Assembly (NCBI RefSeq): GCF_001653235.2
Contig: NC_035793.1
Span: 2,728,001 to 2,792,000 of the forward strand
DNA: 64,000 bases
Direction of reading: 5' to 3'
Origin: Pochonia chlamydosporia 170
Lineage: Eukaryota > Ascomycota > Sordariomycetes > Hypocreales > Clavicipitaceae
Part shown: in pieces, positions 23,714 through 35,428 of the stretch
Layout of the letters: the number at the start of each line of letters is the position of its first letter
Position numbering within the stretch: the first letter of the stretch is position 1
The notes under the pieces: model-generated
Told to the model about the DNA's origin: nothing
Database searches by the model: none
Seen by the model: the letters and a program-made list of their open reading frames with translations, nothing else
Translations under genes and position numbers: made by a program

Positions 23714-24450
23714 TCTCGCTCTTCTAATTGGATTATGACGGAATTTCTTGGGAGGTTGTCGTGTCGACGACAAACTTCATCACAAGCCAGTCAAGGGGCC
23801 ATTTAGCTGTGCCCTTTTGTGTACAATACAGTGTTGGGAAGAAAGCTAGGAGTTTCACGATCGCCGCTTGATGAAATATGAGCGACTGGGATACCTGGGC
23901 TGGTAATAGAAATGCGCATTGGGGTGGACTATGGAAAAGAGGCGCCGTAGCGGAATGGATTTTATATCTTATTTTCAATCTCATCTCCTACGACGGGTGG
24001 ATTCACATGTATTTTGTCACGTTACCTTAGACTTTGATTCTCTGACTTGTACAATGTGGATAATGAGTACCGACACTGGCATCATTAGTCGTCTGATTGT
24101 GTGATATTGTGGTAAGATTTTGGTAGGCCAGGCGTGCCGTCACAAATGTTGGTTTCTGGTAGAAGCAATGGCTTCAGCCTAGCATGCTGAATAACTATGA
24201 AGCAGCTGGCGACGTTTCTCAAAGGTTACGCAAGCGTGCTCACTGCAAATTATCGAGCATTTGGCGGAAGCAGAAACGTTGTGAGCGACTCCAAACATCG
24301 AAATATTAGTAGAAATGTAGGGTAGGGCCAACCTAGGCGGGGAAGCAGACACGAAGGGCGTACGTCGGCGAACTCCTTCGTTTTTCACGAAAATCCTATC
24401 TCTTCTTTCCCTGTGGGCTTAAGTTCAGACCGTCATTAAAAGAACCGACT
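23714..24450. other. Intergenic region, tom22 / adenosine-deaminase-like
   Basis: About 0.74 kb holding the tom22 3' end and the promoter of the next gene. I see no RNA gene or repeat of note. Confidence 0.6.
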
Positions 24451-25851
24451 ATGGACTACGTTTCGTTACCGAAGATCGAGGTATGATAATATGGAGGGCG
24501 AATGGAACTGTTTCCTATCCCCGATTCTAGCAGACAGCCTGAGTGTAGAAGCTGACAGGCCTCTAGTTGCACGCTCATCTAACTGGAAGCGTATCCCGCC
24601 ATACATTACACGAGATATGGAAGAAGAAGAAGGCTTCAGGGCAAACAGACCTAGATGATCCACTGGTTGTCATGCCGGAGGGCAAACATGACTATAACCT
24701 TCAAACGTAAGAGGCGCTCACATTCGTGACTGGATAACCTCAATCAAAGTCCTACGCCATGTCAAGATTTGAATGAAACCGGCGCAATGCATGTTGACGC
24801 GCCATGGTGCCGTGGAGTATTGCTTGTCTTGCTTTGCCAGTTCAGAAGGCTGTACTTTGCTTGCCAAACCTGCTGCAAAAAAACTGACGAGAGTGCTTGC
24901 TAGTTTCTTCCCACTATTCAGCAGCTACATCTACAACCTCATCACAGACGAAGAGTCGATTCGTTATGCCGTAAACAGTGTCCTTCAGGGCTTCCTAGAC
25001 GATGGAATCGTGTACTTGGAGCTTCGCACCACGCCGCGATCTACGACCAACATGTCTGCAGAGACTTACATCACAATACTCTTAAATGCTATTGAGGAAT
25101 TTGAAAAATCACACCCACAAATGCACACCAGACTCATTCTCTCTATTGATAGGCGACATTCAGTCGAGACAGCAGAATCTATCCTTGAGCTGGCAACACG
25201 CCTGCAAAACTCTACCAGAGGAGTTGTGGGAATTGACCTATGCGGAGACCCAACGGCGCGGCCAGGAGGAGATGTTTCAATCTTCACTCCTGTCTTTGAG
25301 CAAGCCTCTAGAGCTGGTCTCGGAATCACTGTTCATTTTGCTGAAGCAGAGGCTAGTGGATCCTACGAAGAATTACGCACACTGCTTTCGTGGAATCCTG
25401 ACCGATTAGGACATGTTATTTGGGAAGACGAGGCAGCAAAGAAGGAGATTGCGAAGAGGGAGCTATGCCTGGAGCTCTGCTTGAGTTGTAATGTGCAGGC
25501 AGAAATGATCCATGGCGGCTTTGAGGCTCATCATTTCAAACATTGGAAGGATGTGAAGGGACCCAAGATTTCTCTTGGTGTAAGTTTTTGCTGTCGTGTT
25601 TCGCCGATTGCTCTATTATCTGCAGAGATGGAGAGTTGATTATGTGTACTGAGAGAATACTGACAAGTTTCGAATAGACAGATGATGTGGGCGTGTTTGG
25701 GAGCCCTCTGTCCAACGAATACAGACTGGTAGCAAAGCATTTCCATCTTGATCGGTCTCAAATATGCGCCCTGGCGAGGCAGGGAATTGAGGGCATATTT
25801 GGTGGTGACCAAGAAAAAGAGCGGCTGCGGCAAGTCATGTGGAAAGAATGA
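24451..25851 (+). CDS. Adenosine deaminase-like protein (N6-methyl-AMP deaminase type)
   Basis: Zinc-dependent purine deaminase of the ADAL branch. Family members act on N6-modified adenosine monophosphates; that substrate is inferred. Four exons: 24451-24480, 24567-24706, 24904-25579 and 25678-25851; introns of 86, 197 and 98 nt; 339 residues. Zinc and catalytic residues are all present: H12 and H14 in LHAHLTGS, H201 and E204 in VHFAEA, H227 in DRLGH, and D284-D285 in TDDVGVF. The conserved TFFPLFSSYIYNLITDEES spans the second splice. The start MDYVSLPKIE joins directly to the HAH motif over intron 1, which fixes the N-terminus. The length is slightly short but complete. An ATG-initiated open frame begins inside intron 2 at 24773; it lacks the HAH motif and is not the main product. 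Confidence 0.92.
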
Positions 25852-26255
25852 TAGAAATTGAGAAGCTAGACACTTAGATGAATTAGATGGCCTTTGAATG
25901 TGTATAGAGTTGAATGACGAATCGCGAACCTAGCACGTCACTTCTTACAGGTTCTCATCCTTTGATGTCGATGTCGACAGACAAAAGTGCTTGGTGCCTG
26001 TGTGGTCTGGTTAGTCTGGCGGGTTGGCCGCGGCTGCCAAGCCAACCAACGGCCTTTCCGCACCAAGCAAGCAGCAGCCTGACTGGTTACGTAGGAAGGA
26101 CAACACCATCGAGCCACTCACTCGACCTCAACCAGGCAACCTTATTATCGACCGCGCGTATATCTGCCACAGCTCCTGGAGGGAATTTGCACCAAATCGA
26201 CAATTTCTGGAGTTAGCTCATCGTTGCGGCAAAGGGACGATTCTCAACCGTCACC
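25852..26255. other. Intergenic region, adenosine-deaminase-like / vps2
   Basis: About 0.4 kb, the shortest spacer in the window. It must contain the upstream terminator and the vps2 promoter. No motif stands out. Confidence 0.6.
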
Positions 26256-27187
26256 ATGAATGTGCGTTTACTTGCCTCCGTCTGACCACGCTCCAGCCTT
26301 CACAATGCGCGGCTAACCAAGCAACTACAGATCCTCGAATGGGCCTTTGGAAAGCGCATGACGCCTGCTGAGCGTCTGCGCAAGAACCAGAGGATGCTCG
26401 ACAAGGCAATCCGAGAACTCGACCAAACGCGCGTCAAGCTAGAGAAGCAAGAGAAGACGCTGATACAACAGATCAAAACTAGCGCAAAGAATGGGCAAAT
26501 GGGCGCTTGCAAGATTCAGGCCAAAGACTTGGTTCGCACGAGACGGTATATCGAGAAATTCTTTTCCATGCGCAGCCAACTACAGAAGATTTCATTACGG
26601 CTTCAGGTACGGTCGACCGCTTATAGAGTTACTCGAATGCATACAAAGGAAAAGCTTTGGCGATGGCATTCGCCGTAACCAGGACAATGATTGCTGACAC
26701 TACATGTGTTTCAAAACAGACGTATCGAACGAATGAACAAATGATGCAAGCCATGAAGGGTGCTACGATGGCCCTGGGGAGTATGAACAAGTCAATGAAC
26801 TTGCCTCAGCTGCAACGAATCGCGATGGAGTTTGAGCGAGAGAACGACATTATGGAACAGAGGCAGGAGATGATGGACGACGCCGTGGACGATGCCATGG
26901 ATGTTGGTGTTGAAGAGGAGGGCGACGAGGTCGTTGAACAGGTGTTGGAGGAGATTGGCGTGGACTTTAATCAATCCGTAAGTTATTCACCGACACGCGG
27001 CATTTTGACCAAACCGTCTCTGCATCGGCGAATAGACTAACATGTTGGGTAGCTCGGCGAGACGCCAACGACAATAGGTAATCCTGCAGTTGCAGAAGGC
27101 AAAATTGCACAAGCCGTGGGCGGAGGCAGCGGAGGCGATCCGGTCGACGACGATCTTCAAGCACGACTTGACAGTCTGAAGAAGTAA
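26256..27187 (+). CDS. vps2: ESCRT-III subunit Vps2 (CHMP2)
   Basis: Membrane-remodelling subunit that caps Snf7 polymers on endosomes and recruits the Vps4 ATPase for multivesicular body formation. Exons 26256-26261, 26331-26606, 26720-26977 and 27053-27187; introns of 69, 113 and 75 nt; 224 residues. The first coding exon is only ATG AAT. It joins to ILEWAFGKRMTPAERLRKNQ, the conserved Vps2 start. The protein shows the basic first helices (RLRKNQRMLDKAIRELDQTR), the MGACKIQAKDLVRTRR segment, and an acidic helix (DDAVDDAMDVGVEEEGDEV). The C-terminal DDDLQARLDSLKK is a textbook MIM1 motif for Vps4 binding. Every splice returns the family sequence. The first donor, GTGCGT, is non-standard but used elsewhere in this window (in taf14). 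Confidence 0.95.
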
Positions 27188-30116
27188 TCAAGCGGCAACG
27201 TGACTTAGATCACAAGAAACCTCATTTATTATGCATAGGCTCTTTATGGATGGCCGTTATGGGAGTGGCAGGAGGCGACTTTCTTCATTGAGGCGTTTTG
27301 AGTTCTAGAAAGATGAAACTGATATATTTTACTTTTTGCGTCTGTCTGCTCGCTTCGGCCTGGCTGGTACAGCGTTTTGTTATTGTAGCTTCTCACATGG
27401 CAGCTTAGGAGCTGGGATATAGCTTGGCCTCTTGCGTTTGGGTGCTATGTCACTACTACCATATACTCAAGTATGCACCCATTGTGACATCTATTTGTAT
27501 CCACGGGCCTATTCTGGGTGGAGAAGTCATCTACGATGCACAAAGTCAGAACAAAGTCATTTCAGGTCGAACATGTGACCAACATTGCAGAATGGAATGT
27601 CCTGTCGCCTTGAATTCATGTTGTGCATTTGTGACAACCCAAGCCGTGGTGCGTAAGGCCTAAGCTCGGGTCCGACCCGCCTCATCGGCAACGTCGTCAC
27701 TCAGTTTCTATTTCAAGTGCCACGGAGATGTTGCAGAAGCCTCGTTGGCCATCCCTGCATAATGGGTGCCTGGCCGTTGATGACGAGGTTGCCAGGGCTG
27801 CAGTGAACTTATGTGCATGTCACTGGAACTTTCGGCGGACCCTCGTTGAAAAAGCTGGCTTTACGTTGCTTGTCAGATATCCGAATGAGTCGACCCGAGC
27901 ATCATCTAGCATGGCCTCGTGGCAACGTGGAGACGTTGGCGAAGAGGGGATCAAGAGCGAGATGAAGCTTTGGTATCTCTAATATTCTGGATAGACATGG
28001 GAAAATTTGTGGAGTGGCTGATTTGCAATTTGGATGATGGAGTTATGACAGCGAGACAGAGGCGTATCTGTGCCACGTACATCAGCATCGATGTCCATCG
28101 CTAGGAGACATGGACGGATACTGTAACACTTGGCTGCGAAGACCTGATTGATGCTTGCGACCCAATTGGGCGGTCTTGGCGATGGGACTGGAACAGAGCC
28201 CAAATCGTGAAAAAACTGCCCAAGTATGGGGCATTAAGAGAGCCTGTTATTAATTTGACGTTTTGGTGACCGCTTGAAAGAAGGCATAACTCGGCGGCAT
28301 ATTGAGATGATGCCGATATGTCCGGCGGGTGTCCAAGGCTTCTAGTGCTGATAAAGACCACTGAACAGCAGATTTGATAGCAAGTATGGAGTAGGTAGCG
28401 CTCAATCCCCCCAGGTGCCCAGCGCCGGTTGACATGGAGGTCTCGGGTTTGACGGGGAAAGCCAGTCAACTCGGTCAAGTTAATCGTCTGGGGCTCCTCG
28501 TTTGCCCAAAGTTCAGTGTCTGATGTGCGCTCCGCAGTGCCGTGGAGATGCTAGCCCCGCTCTTCGGACTTGACGGCGTCTGACAAGGAACGGACCAGAC
28601 ATCAAGCTTTACCGTCTGGTGCTAGACCAGCAGACCAGAAACAGTTCACCGTTTGGTCATTTTGAAGCTTGGTGGCTCGGGGCCGTTGCAGCCCAGCTGT
28701 TTTCTCAATTTGTCCAGCAACAGTTTCCTGGACACGCCAAGTACTCCGTGCCTGGGCATTGGCGTCAAATGCAGAATGTCCTGTCCTGTAACTCTGTGGT
28801 TGGCATCAAATCCGTTCAATGTCTGGTCTTGTCCGTCCTGGTGCATGTCTGGCATTGCACCTATCAAGTATGGAGCATAACCCCGCCACAGCCTCACCCA
28901 CCGCACCTCACCAGAGACGAGACCCCTCCCTCACCCTTCATTGTTGGCCCTTTTTAATTATCTGGTCTGGTCTTGTCTGGCCCCGTTCATCCGTCTCCTG
29001 CATTTCGCCCGGCGCTAAAACAACCTGACATATGTTCCAGCCTGGTCCAGTGTGGTCGATGTCCTCTCTGGTCTGAGCCTAAGTGCTGAGCTGAGCTGAG
29101 CCTTGACGTGCTCGAACCACCAATGCACTAGACCACCACCACTGACTATTCCCACCATCGAAACCGCCCACGTTACGACATCAACACCATACCAATCTTC
29201 TTTCACCGTTATTCCTCACCTTGTCGACACGTGTTTCACCAGCAAGACGGCATCATCGCGCTTCTAGAGAGGCCGTCGAGCTACTTCTTCTAGCAGCGTT
29301 CCTTGCTTAACCAGCCATTGCCACCGCCGCAGCATCCGGTCACACCTCGACAACATTACCCTCTCACCGTCAGACCACCTAGCTTTGTCAAGTGATCTGG
29401 TATGTCAACCTTGTTCAACTCCAACTCGTTTTGCACCCGCTCTGGCCGCTACAATTGTACCTTGCCGTAGACGACACTTTCCTGTACGTGCCATACCTGT
29501 GGTAGCATTCTCGTGGTGGTGTTCAGCAATAGCAAACACCCGCCGTCGATGCTTGCCCCAGACCAATCGTTTTGAAACTACGAGTATTCAAGCCATTGTG
29601 TCCGGCTCTGGGAACGCATGTATAGCTTTCCCACGTCCCTGCTCTACCGTGTACCATGACCGACTGTCACATTTACTTCACTATTTGATGACTCTTTCGC
29701 GTTGGATTTGTGCCATTCTGACTTGCCTTCTGCAGCCTGCTTAGGACTTCCAACTTCGAGCTCTCCCGTCGCAATCGAGTTGCCGATAAACAGCACCACT
29801 CGCCTCTTGGGACCACGAAACAAACTATTTCAGTACCGACGCTCCCAGCCAAACGGAGAGGCTACTTGCCACGAGCGAGGAATAGCCTGTGTTGAAAAGA
29901 ATACAATCAGTCCCTATTGCTGTTGTTTTCGACCATTGCCCTCTGTCTTCGAACCCAACCCAATCAGCCCTGTGATCGCCCTCGACGGTATCCAGGTCTT
30001 TCGTTCTGCCTTTACTCATCCCGATATTTTCTACCAAGGCTTGCCTAAACTCCACAAAGCTGGCAGGCAACAAGCGTCGCAGTCTCTCCTCGCAAGGAGG
30101 AAGCCTGCTGAATAGA
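27188..30116. other. Intergenic region upstream of the PP2C gene
   Basis: About 2.9 kb. The left part holds the vps2 3' end; the right part (about 29200-30116) is C/T-rich and probably the long leader of the phosphatase gene. GTCTGG/CCAGAC hexamers are dense at 28580-29080, notably TCTGGTCTGG at 28961. No gene is supported. A 137-codon frame ending just before the PP2C start has no ATG. Confidence 0.55.
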
Positions 30117-31952
30117 ATGTTTGGCGGGAGTTCCAACTCTCCGGGATCAAAGACAGACAGCGAATCGAAAGCTGAAGCAAAGCCCCCTTCGCCTGGCTCA
30201 AGTCCCAACGCCAATCCCCCGGCTCCCATCACGACGGCTACTAACCCGCCCGCCAGCGGAGAGAAACGCAGTGGGAATGGCAGCCCTCCTGGACGCAATG
30301 ATACTGGAGGCTCTACAGACAAGAAGCGCAGGAGTAGCGGCGTCGGGAGCAAGGCAAGCAGCTTTCTTGCCTCGGCGAAAAACACCTTGAACTTCTCCCA
30401 GGTTGGTCGCGGCAACTCTGACCTGAGCGCTCAGACGCCACTGCAAAAGCTGGGTAAGCAAGATCCAGCTTTGGCGGTTCCCCAAGGACAACATAACAAT
30501 TCGGCGGGTGAATCGGTCCCTGGCCCCAAGTCTACATTTCGCGTCGGTGTTTGGGAAGATAGGAATAAAAAATGTCGTCGCACTATGGAAGACACCCACG
30601 CCTTCTTGTACAACTTCTTAGCTACGCCTCCGCCTTCTAGCGATGCCTCTTCTAAGAACAAGTCCGAAAAGAATGCTTCTGAAGGTTCTGGTAAAGAGAT
30701 GGTGGAATCTGATAATGGATACTTTGCAATCTTTGATGGCCATGCTGGTACTTTCGCCGCAGACTGGTGTGGTAAGAAGCTGCATCTGATTCTCGAAGAC
30801 ATCATCAGGAAGAACCCGAACACCGCTATACCGGAACTGTTGGATCAGACTTTCACTACAGTGGACACGCAGCTGGAAAAGCTTCCTTTGAAAAATAGTG
30901 GCTGTACGGCCGCCATTGCTGTCTTGCGATGGGAAGACCGCATCGTCAATGACAAACCTGCTCCGGGGGCGGCGAAAGCAACACCCAAAACGAACGAGAC
31001 GAACCACCCCGACAAGGACAAGCCGTCCGGGTCACCTCGCGGCCGCACAGCGTCCGCATCTTCCGCGGACGTTCAACAGAAGCCCAAGGGAACCACTTCA
31101 CGGCAACGTATCCTCTACACGGCCAATGTCGGTGACGCGCGCATCATTCTGTGTCGTGGTGGCAGGGCGTTGCGTCTGTCATATGACCACAAAGGAAGTG
31201 ACGAGAACGAAGGCAAGCGAATTGCGAATGCCGGCGGATTGATCTTGAATAATCGCGTCAACGGCGTTCTTGCAGTGACCCGTGCACTAGGTGACGCATA
31301 TATGAAGGAATTGGTCACTGGTCATCCATATACTACGGAGACCGTTATACAGCCTGATGTTGACGAATTCATCATCATTGCATGCGATGGGGTAAGTGTA
31401 TTCTGCACATGGATCAGCTGGGTTTATGGTTAACTGACTTGACACGATTTGTAGCTGTGGGATGTTTGCACCGACCAAGACGCTGTCGATCTAGTTCGGG
31501 AGGTTCAAGATCCAATTACTGCGTCAAAGCAGCTGGTTGACCATGCCTTGAGTAGATTCAGCACGGACAATTTGTCGTGTATGATTGTCCGTTTGGACAA
31601 GACCACCACGACAGCCCAAGGCCAGAGTACAACTGAAAGCGAGGCCGAATCGGACCACAGCGCGGCAGCCAAGGTTAGCGAAGCCGAGAAGATCGTGCTG
31701 GATACCAAGCAGAAAATCGCCGAAGGCACCGCACCTGCAGTTGGAGTGTCTGCCAGCAACAGCGGCCGGGGATATGACACGATACCCACAGAAGGGGGTG
31801 AATTCGTTGTCACTACACTCAGAGATCCTGTAGAGGAGGAGACAGAGAGCGCAGTCGCCGACGATGATAGTCCTGAAATGTCAGTGACAGGCACGGTCCA
31901 TTCAGAAACAGTAGACGCAGCGGCCAAAGCTGAGGAGGAGCCCAAGAAGTGA
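30117..31952 (+). CDS. PP2C-type protein serine/threonine phosphatase (Ptc1-like)
   Basis: Metal-dependent phosphatase, likely a Ptc1 relative that damps MAP-kinase signalling; that role is inferred. Exons 30117-31391 and 31455-31952 (63-nt intron, donor GTAAGT, acceptor GTAG) give 590 residues. PP2C motifs appear in order: RRTMEDTH near residue 155, [17 protein letters not shown] near 205, [49 protein letters not shown] across the intron, and [13 protein letters not shown]. The metal-binding Asp residues are intact. It is much longer than the minimal ~280-residue Ptc1. It has about 140 disordered Ser/Pro/Lys-rich N-terminal residues, a linker after the second strand, a roughly 50-residue insert rich in Pro/Lys/Asp before [12 protein letters not shown], and an acidic C-terminal tail. 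The start follows GAATAGA. Confidence 0.93.
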
Positions 31953-34900
31953 TCACATTGGTCGCCTACACGATGCGGCTTTCGTTTATCGGTGGCAGAC
32001 ATACAAGCGCGTCTTGCTACGTATGATTTGATATGACAATGGAGCAGGGAGAGTGGACAAGTTGAGAAGGCCTTATACAAACATGACCTTATTTGTTGCG
32101 TTCAATGACAACTGTATCAATTGCTTGAATGGGGCTTCTAACCCCTCATAAACTAGTTGTGCATTTACCTTCAGTGTTGCATCATGGCTATTGAGATGAA
32201 TTCCAAGATGCTGTAGGTGGGAGCTCCACATGTAGACGAAACACCAGTCGATCATGATTGATGTGAGTATTTAGCCAAAGCCTCGCTGTCAGTTAGCTTT
32301 CCAGCCTTGGCCAATGAACAAGTGTTTCTGCTGGACTAGATTGTGGTGAAACACGAAACAGGTCAGTAAGCCTGGTTGACAAATGCATGTCGGCGACCGG
32401 ACTTTGATATCAAATTGTGTACCCTTGACGCTTTGACGCTGCTTGTATGCAGAGCACAGCCAGTCTTTCTAACCAACCGACATCAGCAAAGTAAAAGGTG
32501 GTGTCAGTGTGTTGAAAGTTGTTAACCCCAGGAATGAAGGTTAGATGCCAGCTCTGGGCTAAATAATGGAACAGTTAAAGTTGACGACCAACCAGGCCAC
32601 ACCGCATTGCAACTGAAACACGCCAGTCTGTGTGTGGTGGTGTCTACGGGCACACATGTGTATATTGAGTTGCTTGGTATAGGGATATCAGGCAGGGGCA
32701 TGGGATTTGACGCAATGACCAGCTGCAGCGATGATGCGGTGCCTATATGGACAGAGAGGTTGCATTTGTTTATTGTTGGTTGAGTGTGGTTGGTATGACA
32801 TAGCAGGTGCGAAAGTAGTCAAAGTTGGGACGACACATCAGTCATGCAGGAGACGATGAACATGTCTGGGATAGCATAAACTATTACACAATTACATAGT
32901 TTACTTAGGTACTTGAATGAAAATAAATATTAGAAATCAGCATATTGTTGATGTCAAGGACGTGTGTGAAGCTAGGGAGCCCACATACTTGAGTAGCCAG
33001 TTAGTAAAACGTCAGAGTGCGCCCAAAGTGCTACAAACGACGTATTGCCGCTGCCGTGTCACGGGAGGGCAAACATAGAAGCCAGGAGATGCGTGAGATC
33101 GGCATTCGAGTGCTATTCGAGATGTTATAAGTTGATTCGGAAATCGGGAACACGGAACGGATCCGTGTTGTGAAGAAAGGCGATTGTGGATATGCCGAAA
33201 TAGCTCCATGTCTTTGATAAGATGGTGAGATGGTGAGGGATTGTGGTACTGTATCTTTATCTTTACTCCCTAGAATGCGACGAATATGCAACATCGCTGC
33301 CCCATCGGTTCGTCCATCTGCACGAACGCCATTGTCTCGATCATCATGCGACCCCGAATCTGCAACCTGCGTGCAAACCCGTCTCATGGCATGGAAGTAC
33401 AAGTAGGTTACTACTTCACACGTTAATTGATTCGAGTTGGTAACTTGAGACGACAGAATAGTTCCGGCAAGCACTAGTTTATTTGTGCCCCAAGCCGAAG
33501 TTTGATCAGCACGGCACCCGCTCCGCCCTTCAAGTAGTGTCGACGGCAAATTCACAGGTTGGCGATCTCGCATTAACCGAGAGCACTGGGCGACTGGGGG
33601 ACCCAAGATGCCAGCCAACAAGGAGATTTGAAGCTTTTGGTGGCCCCCAGTCGCCGGGGCAAGATGGCAAAGAGCATCCCGACACGTTTAGAAACGCATC
33701 TGTCTGAGGATTTGCATGAACGAAGCTGATTGGAAAAGGCAAGTGATGGGCCGGAAGGGTTCAGTTACATTGAGGGCTGACACATGGTGAGGACGTTGAA
33801 AGTCTGGAAGGTTTCTGGAGGGAACAAACAAATTCAATGTTCAAATGTTGCCTTTATCCCAGCCATGTCTGAATTCCATGTCATATTTGAAGAAGTTGGG
33901 CAGGAGCTCTGAGAGGGCAGGAGCGTTTGAATTGCCCCACCACCGAATGAAGCCAGCATCAAATCGATGCCCACAAACAAGCCCAGTTCCCAGTGCACCA
34001 ATCCCATCCAATCCAGAAAGGCCATGCCCAGGTCTGGCCATTTTACCCCTGGCGCGGCCCGGGGTCCAGGGGATTCAATGGGCCAGTGGCTGTCTGCCCC
34101 AGCTCGGGTCAACTGGTCTGGCCATTTACATTAATCGTTTGCCCACAAACAGTCTGGTCTAAACCCACGGACTCTCGCGTTCCTGTTCATTGTTTGGTGC
34201 TCACATCAAGCTAGAAGCAAGCTGGCTAATAGCTGATAGGAGACCAGACCAGACCAGACGTAGCCTGGCTGGCCTGTCAGTGTCAATGCTCTCCCCACAC
34301 GCAACCAGTACCCGTTGAGCGTCTCTCCCACTTTTTCGTCCCAGCCATGTCTATGTCTGGTTCTTCCATGTCTTCGGACTCAGGGCTTTGGCGCATCGTG
34401 CATGGCATGGCTCAAATGCAGGAGCAGAATGGCAACCATCTCCCCCAGTGTTTCTGCCCCCCTTTGGCCCAAATTGGACTTGACTACTAGCTAGACAGAC
34501 CAGACCCTCTCCATATGTGCCTCCTTATTATTGACAAACACCACAATTCTTCCTGTCCTTGTCGTCGGCTTCCCGCCTCCTCTTCTTCTCACCTCCCAGC
34601 GCGACTCATCGCGACCATTGAACCGCCGTTTGGAGCTGGTCTTTGATTTGGGATTTCGCTCCTTGGCTCTTTTGTTTCTTGTGCCCGCCTGCTCCCCTGG
34701 TGAGGAGCGAGCCTGGCTGTGACTGACGGTTTTTTCCTTTTTTTTTTTTTTATCCCTCCAGTCTACTCCGTTCCAGATACTACAACATCTATCTCTACGG
34801 GGCATCCCTCCCTCCATCACGCTCCAGCTCCAGTCTCCTTCTTCTCTCTTCAACTCAGGTGAGTGAGTTCCACAACCAAGAGCCAAGCGTGCATTGTCAT

Positions 34901-35428
34901 TGTTGCACCGTCGGGTGCTAACACAGTCCTTTCTGCAGTCGTTGCTTTTGGCTTCGTGTCTCGCCCCCCCCTCCCGCCTTTCGACGACTATAACACCTGG
35001 CACCGGTACATGCACACCACAACGACTTCTACTTCTAGGACCACCCAATTGTCCTTCCGTTCCGGCGGGCTGGTCTTAAGTTGAACTGCCGTCGGATTCT
35101 CTCCGTCCCCCTTTACTCATCGACCCCAGGGCCGGACGACGCTGTACATCAAGGGATAACAACTTTAAGTTCAGTTTTCTTTCTGCTGCTCGTTTCTTCG
35201 ACCCGGTTGGAACCTCGACTCGAATTCTTCGGCTTTTGTTCGCTTCCGTAACGCCCCTGAAACTCGGACCCTACACTCTTTTGTGGACAAAGGCCTTGCA
35301 CCACGCCACCTTTATCGCCCTTGTCTCTCCTTCAAGATATCTGTCATATCTCCGCATCTGTCTTGTCCCATTCTCAAAACAGTCGATCATCTATAGGCAC
35401 GACATCGAGGGAACGAAGTGGAACGACC
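31953..35428. other. Intergenic region upstream of the ADF-H gene
   Basis: About 3.5 kb. It contains the PP2C 3' end and then a gene-free stretch with CCAGAC hexamers (AGACCAGACCAGACCAGACG at 34241-34260). From 34500 to 35428 the + strand becomes strongly pyrimidine-rich, with a T14 run at 34738-34751; this looks like promoter plus long 5' leader. No gene, tRNA or mobile element is supported. Confidence 0.55.
34738..34751. repeat. Poly(T) run of 14 within a pyrimidine-rich promoter/leader
   Basis: Homopolymer in the CT-rich sequence 5' of the ADF-H gene, about 680 nt upstream of its start codon. Confidence 0.85.

Noticed and set aside
24773..25639. Adenosine-deaminase-like gene starting at 24773
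   Set aside because: The true start is 24451; splicing restores the HAH zinc motif and the conserved TFFPLFSSY segment.
29702..30115. 137-codon frame ending one base before the PP2C start; considered as an upstream regulatory ORF
   Set aside because: It has no ATG; it opens with TTG and contains no internal methionine.
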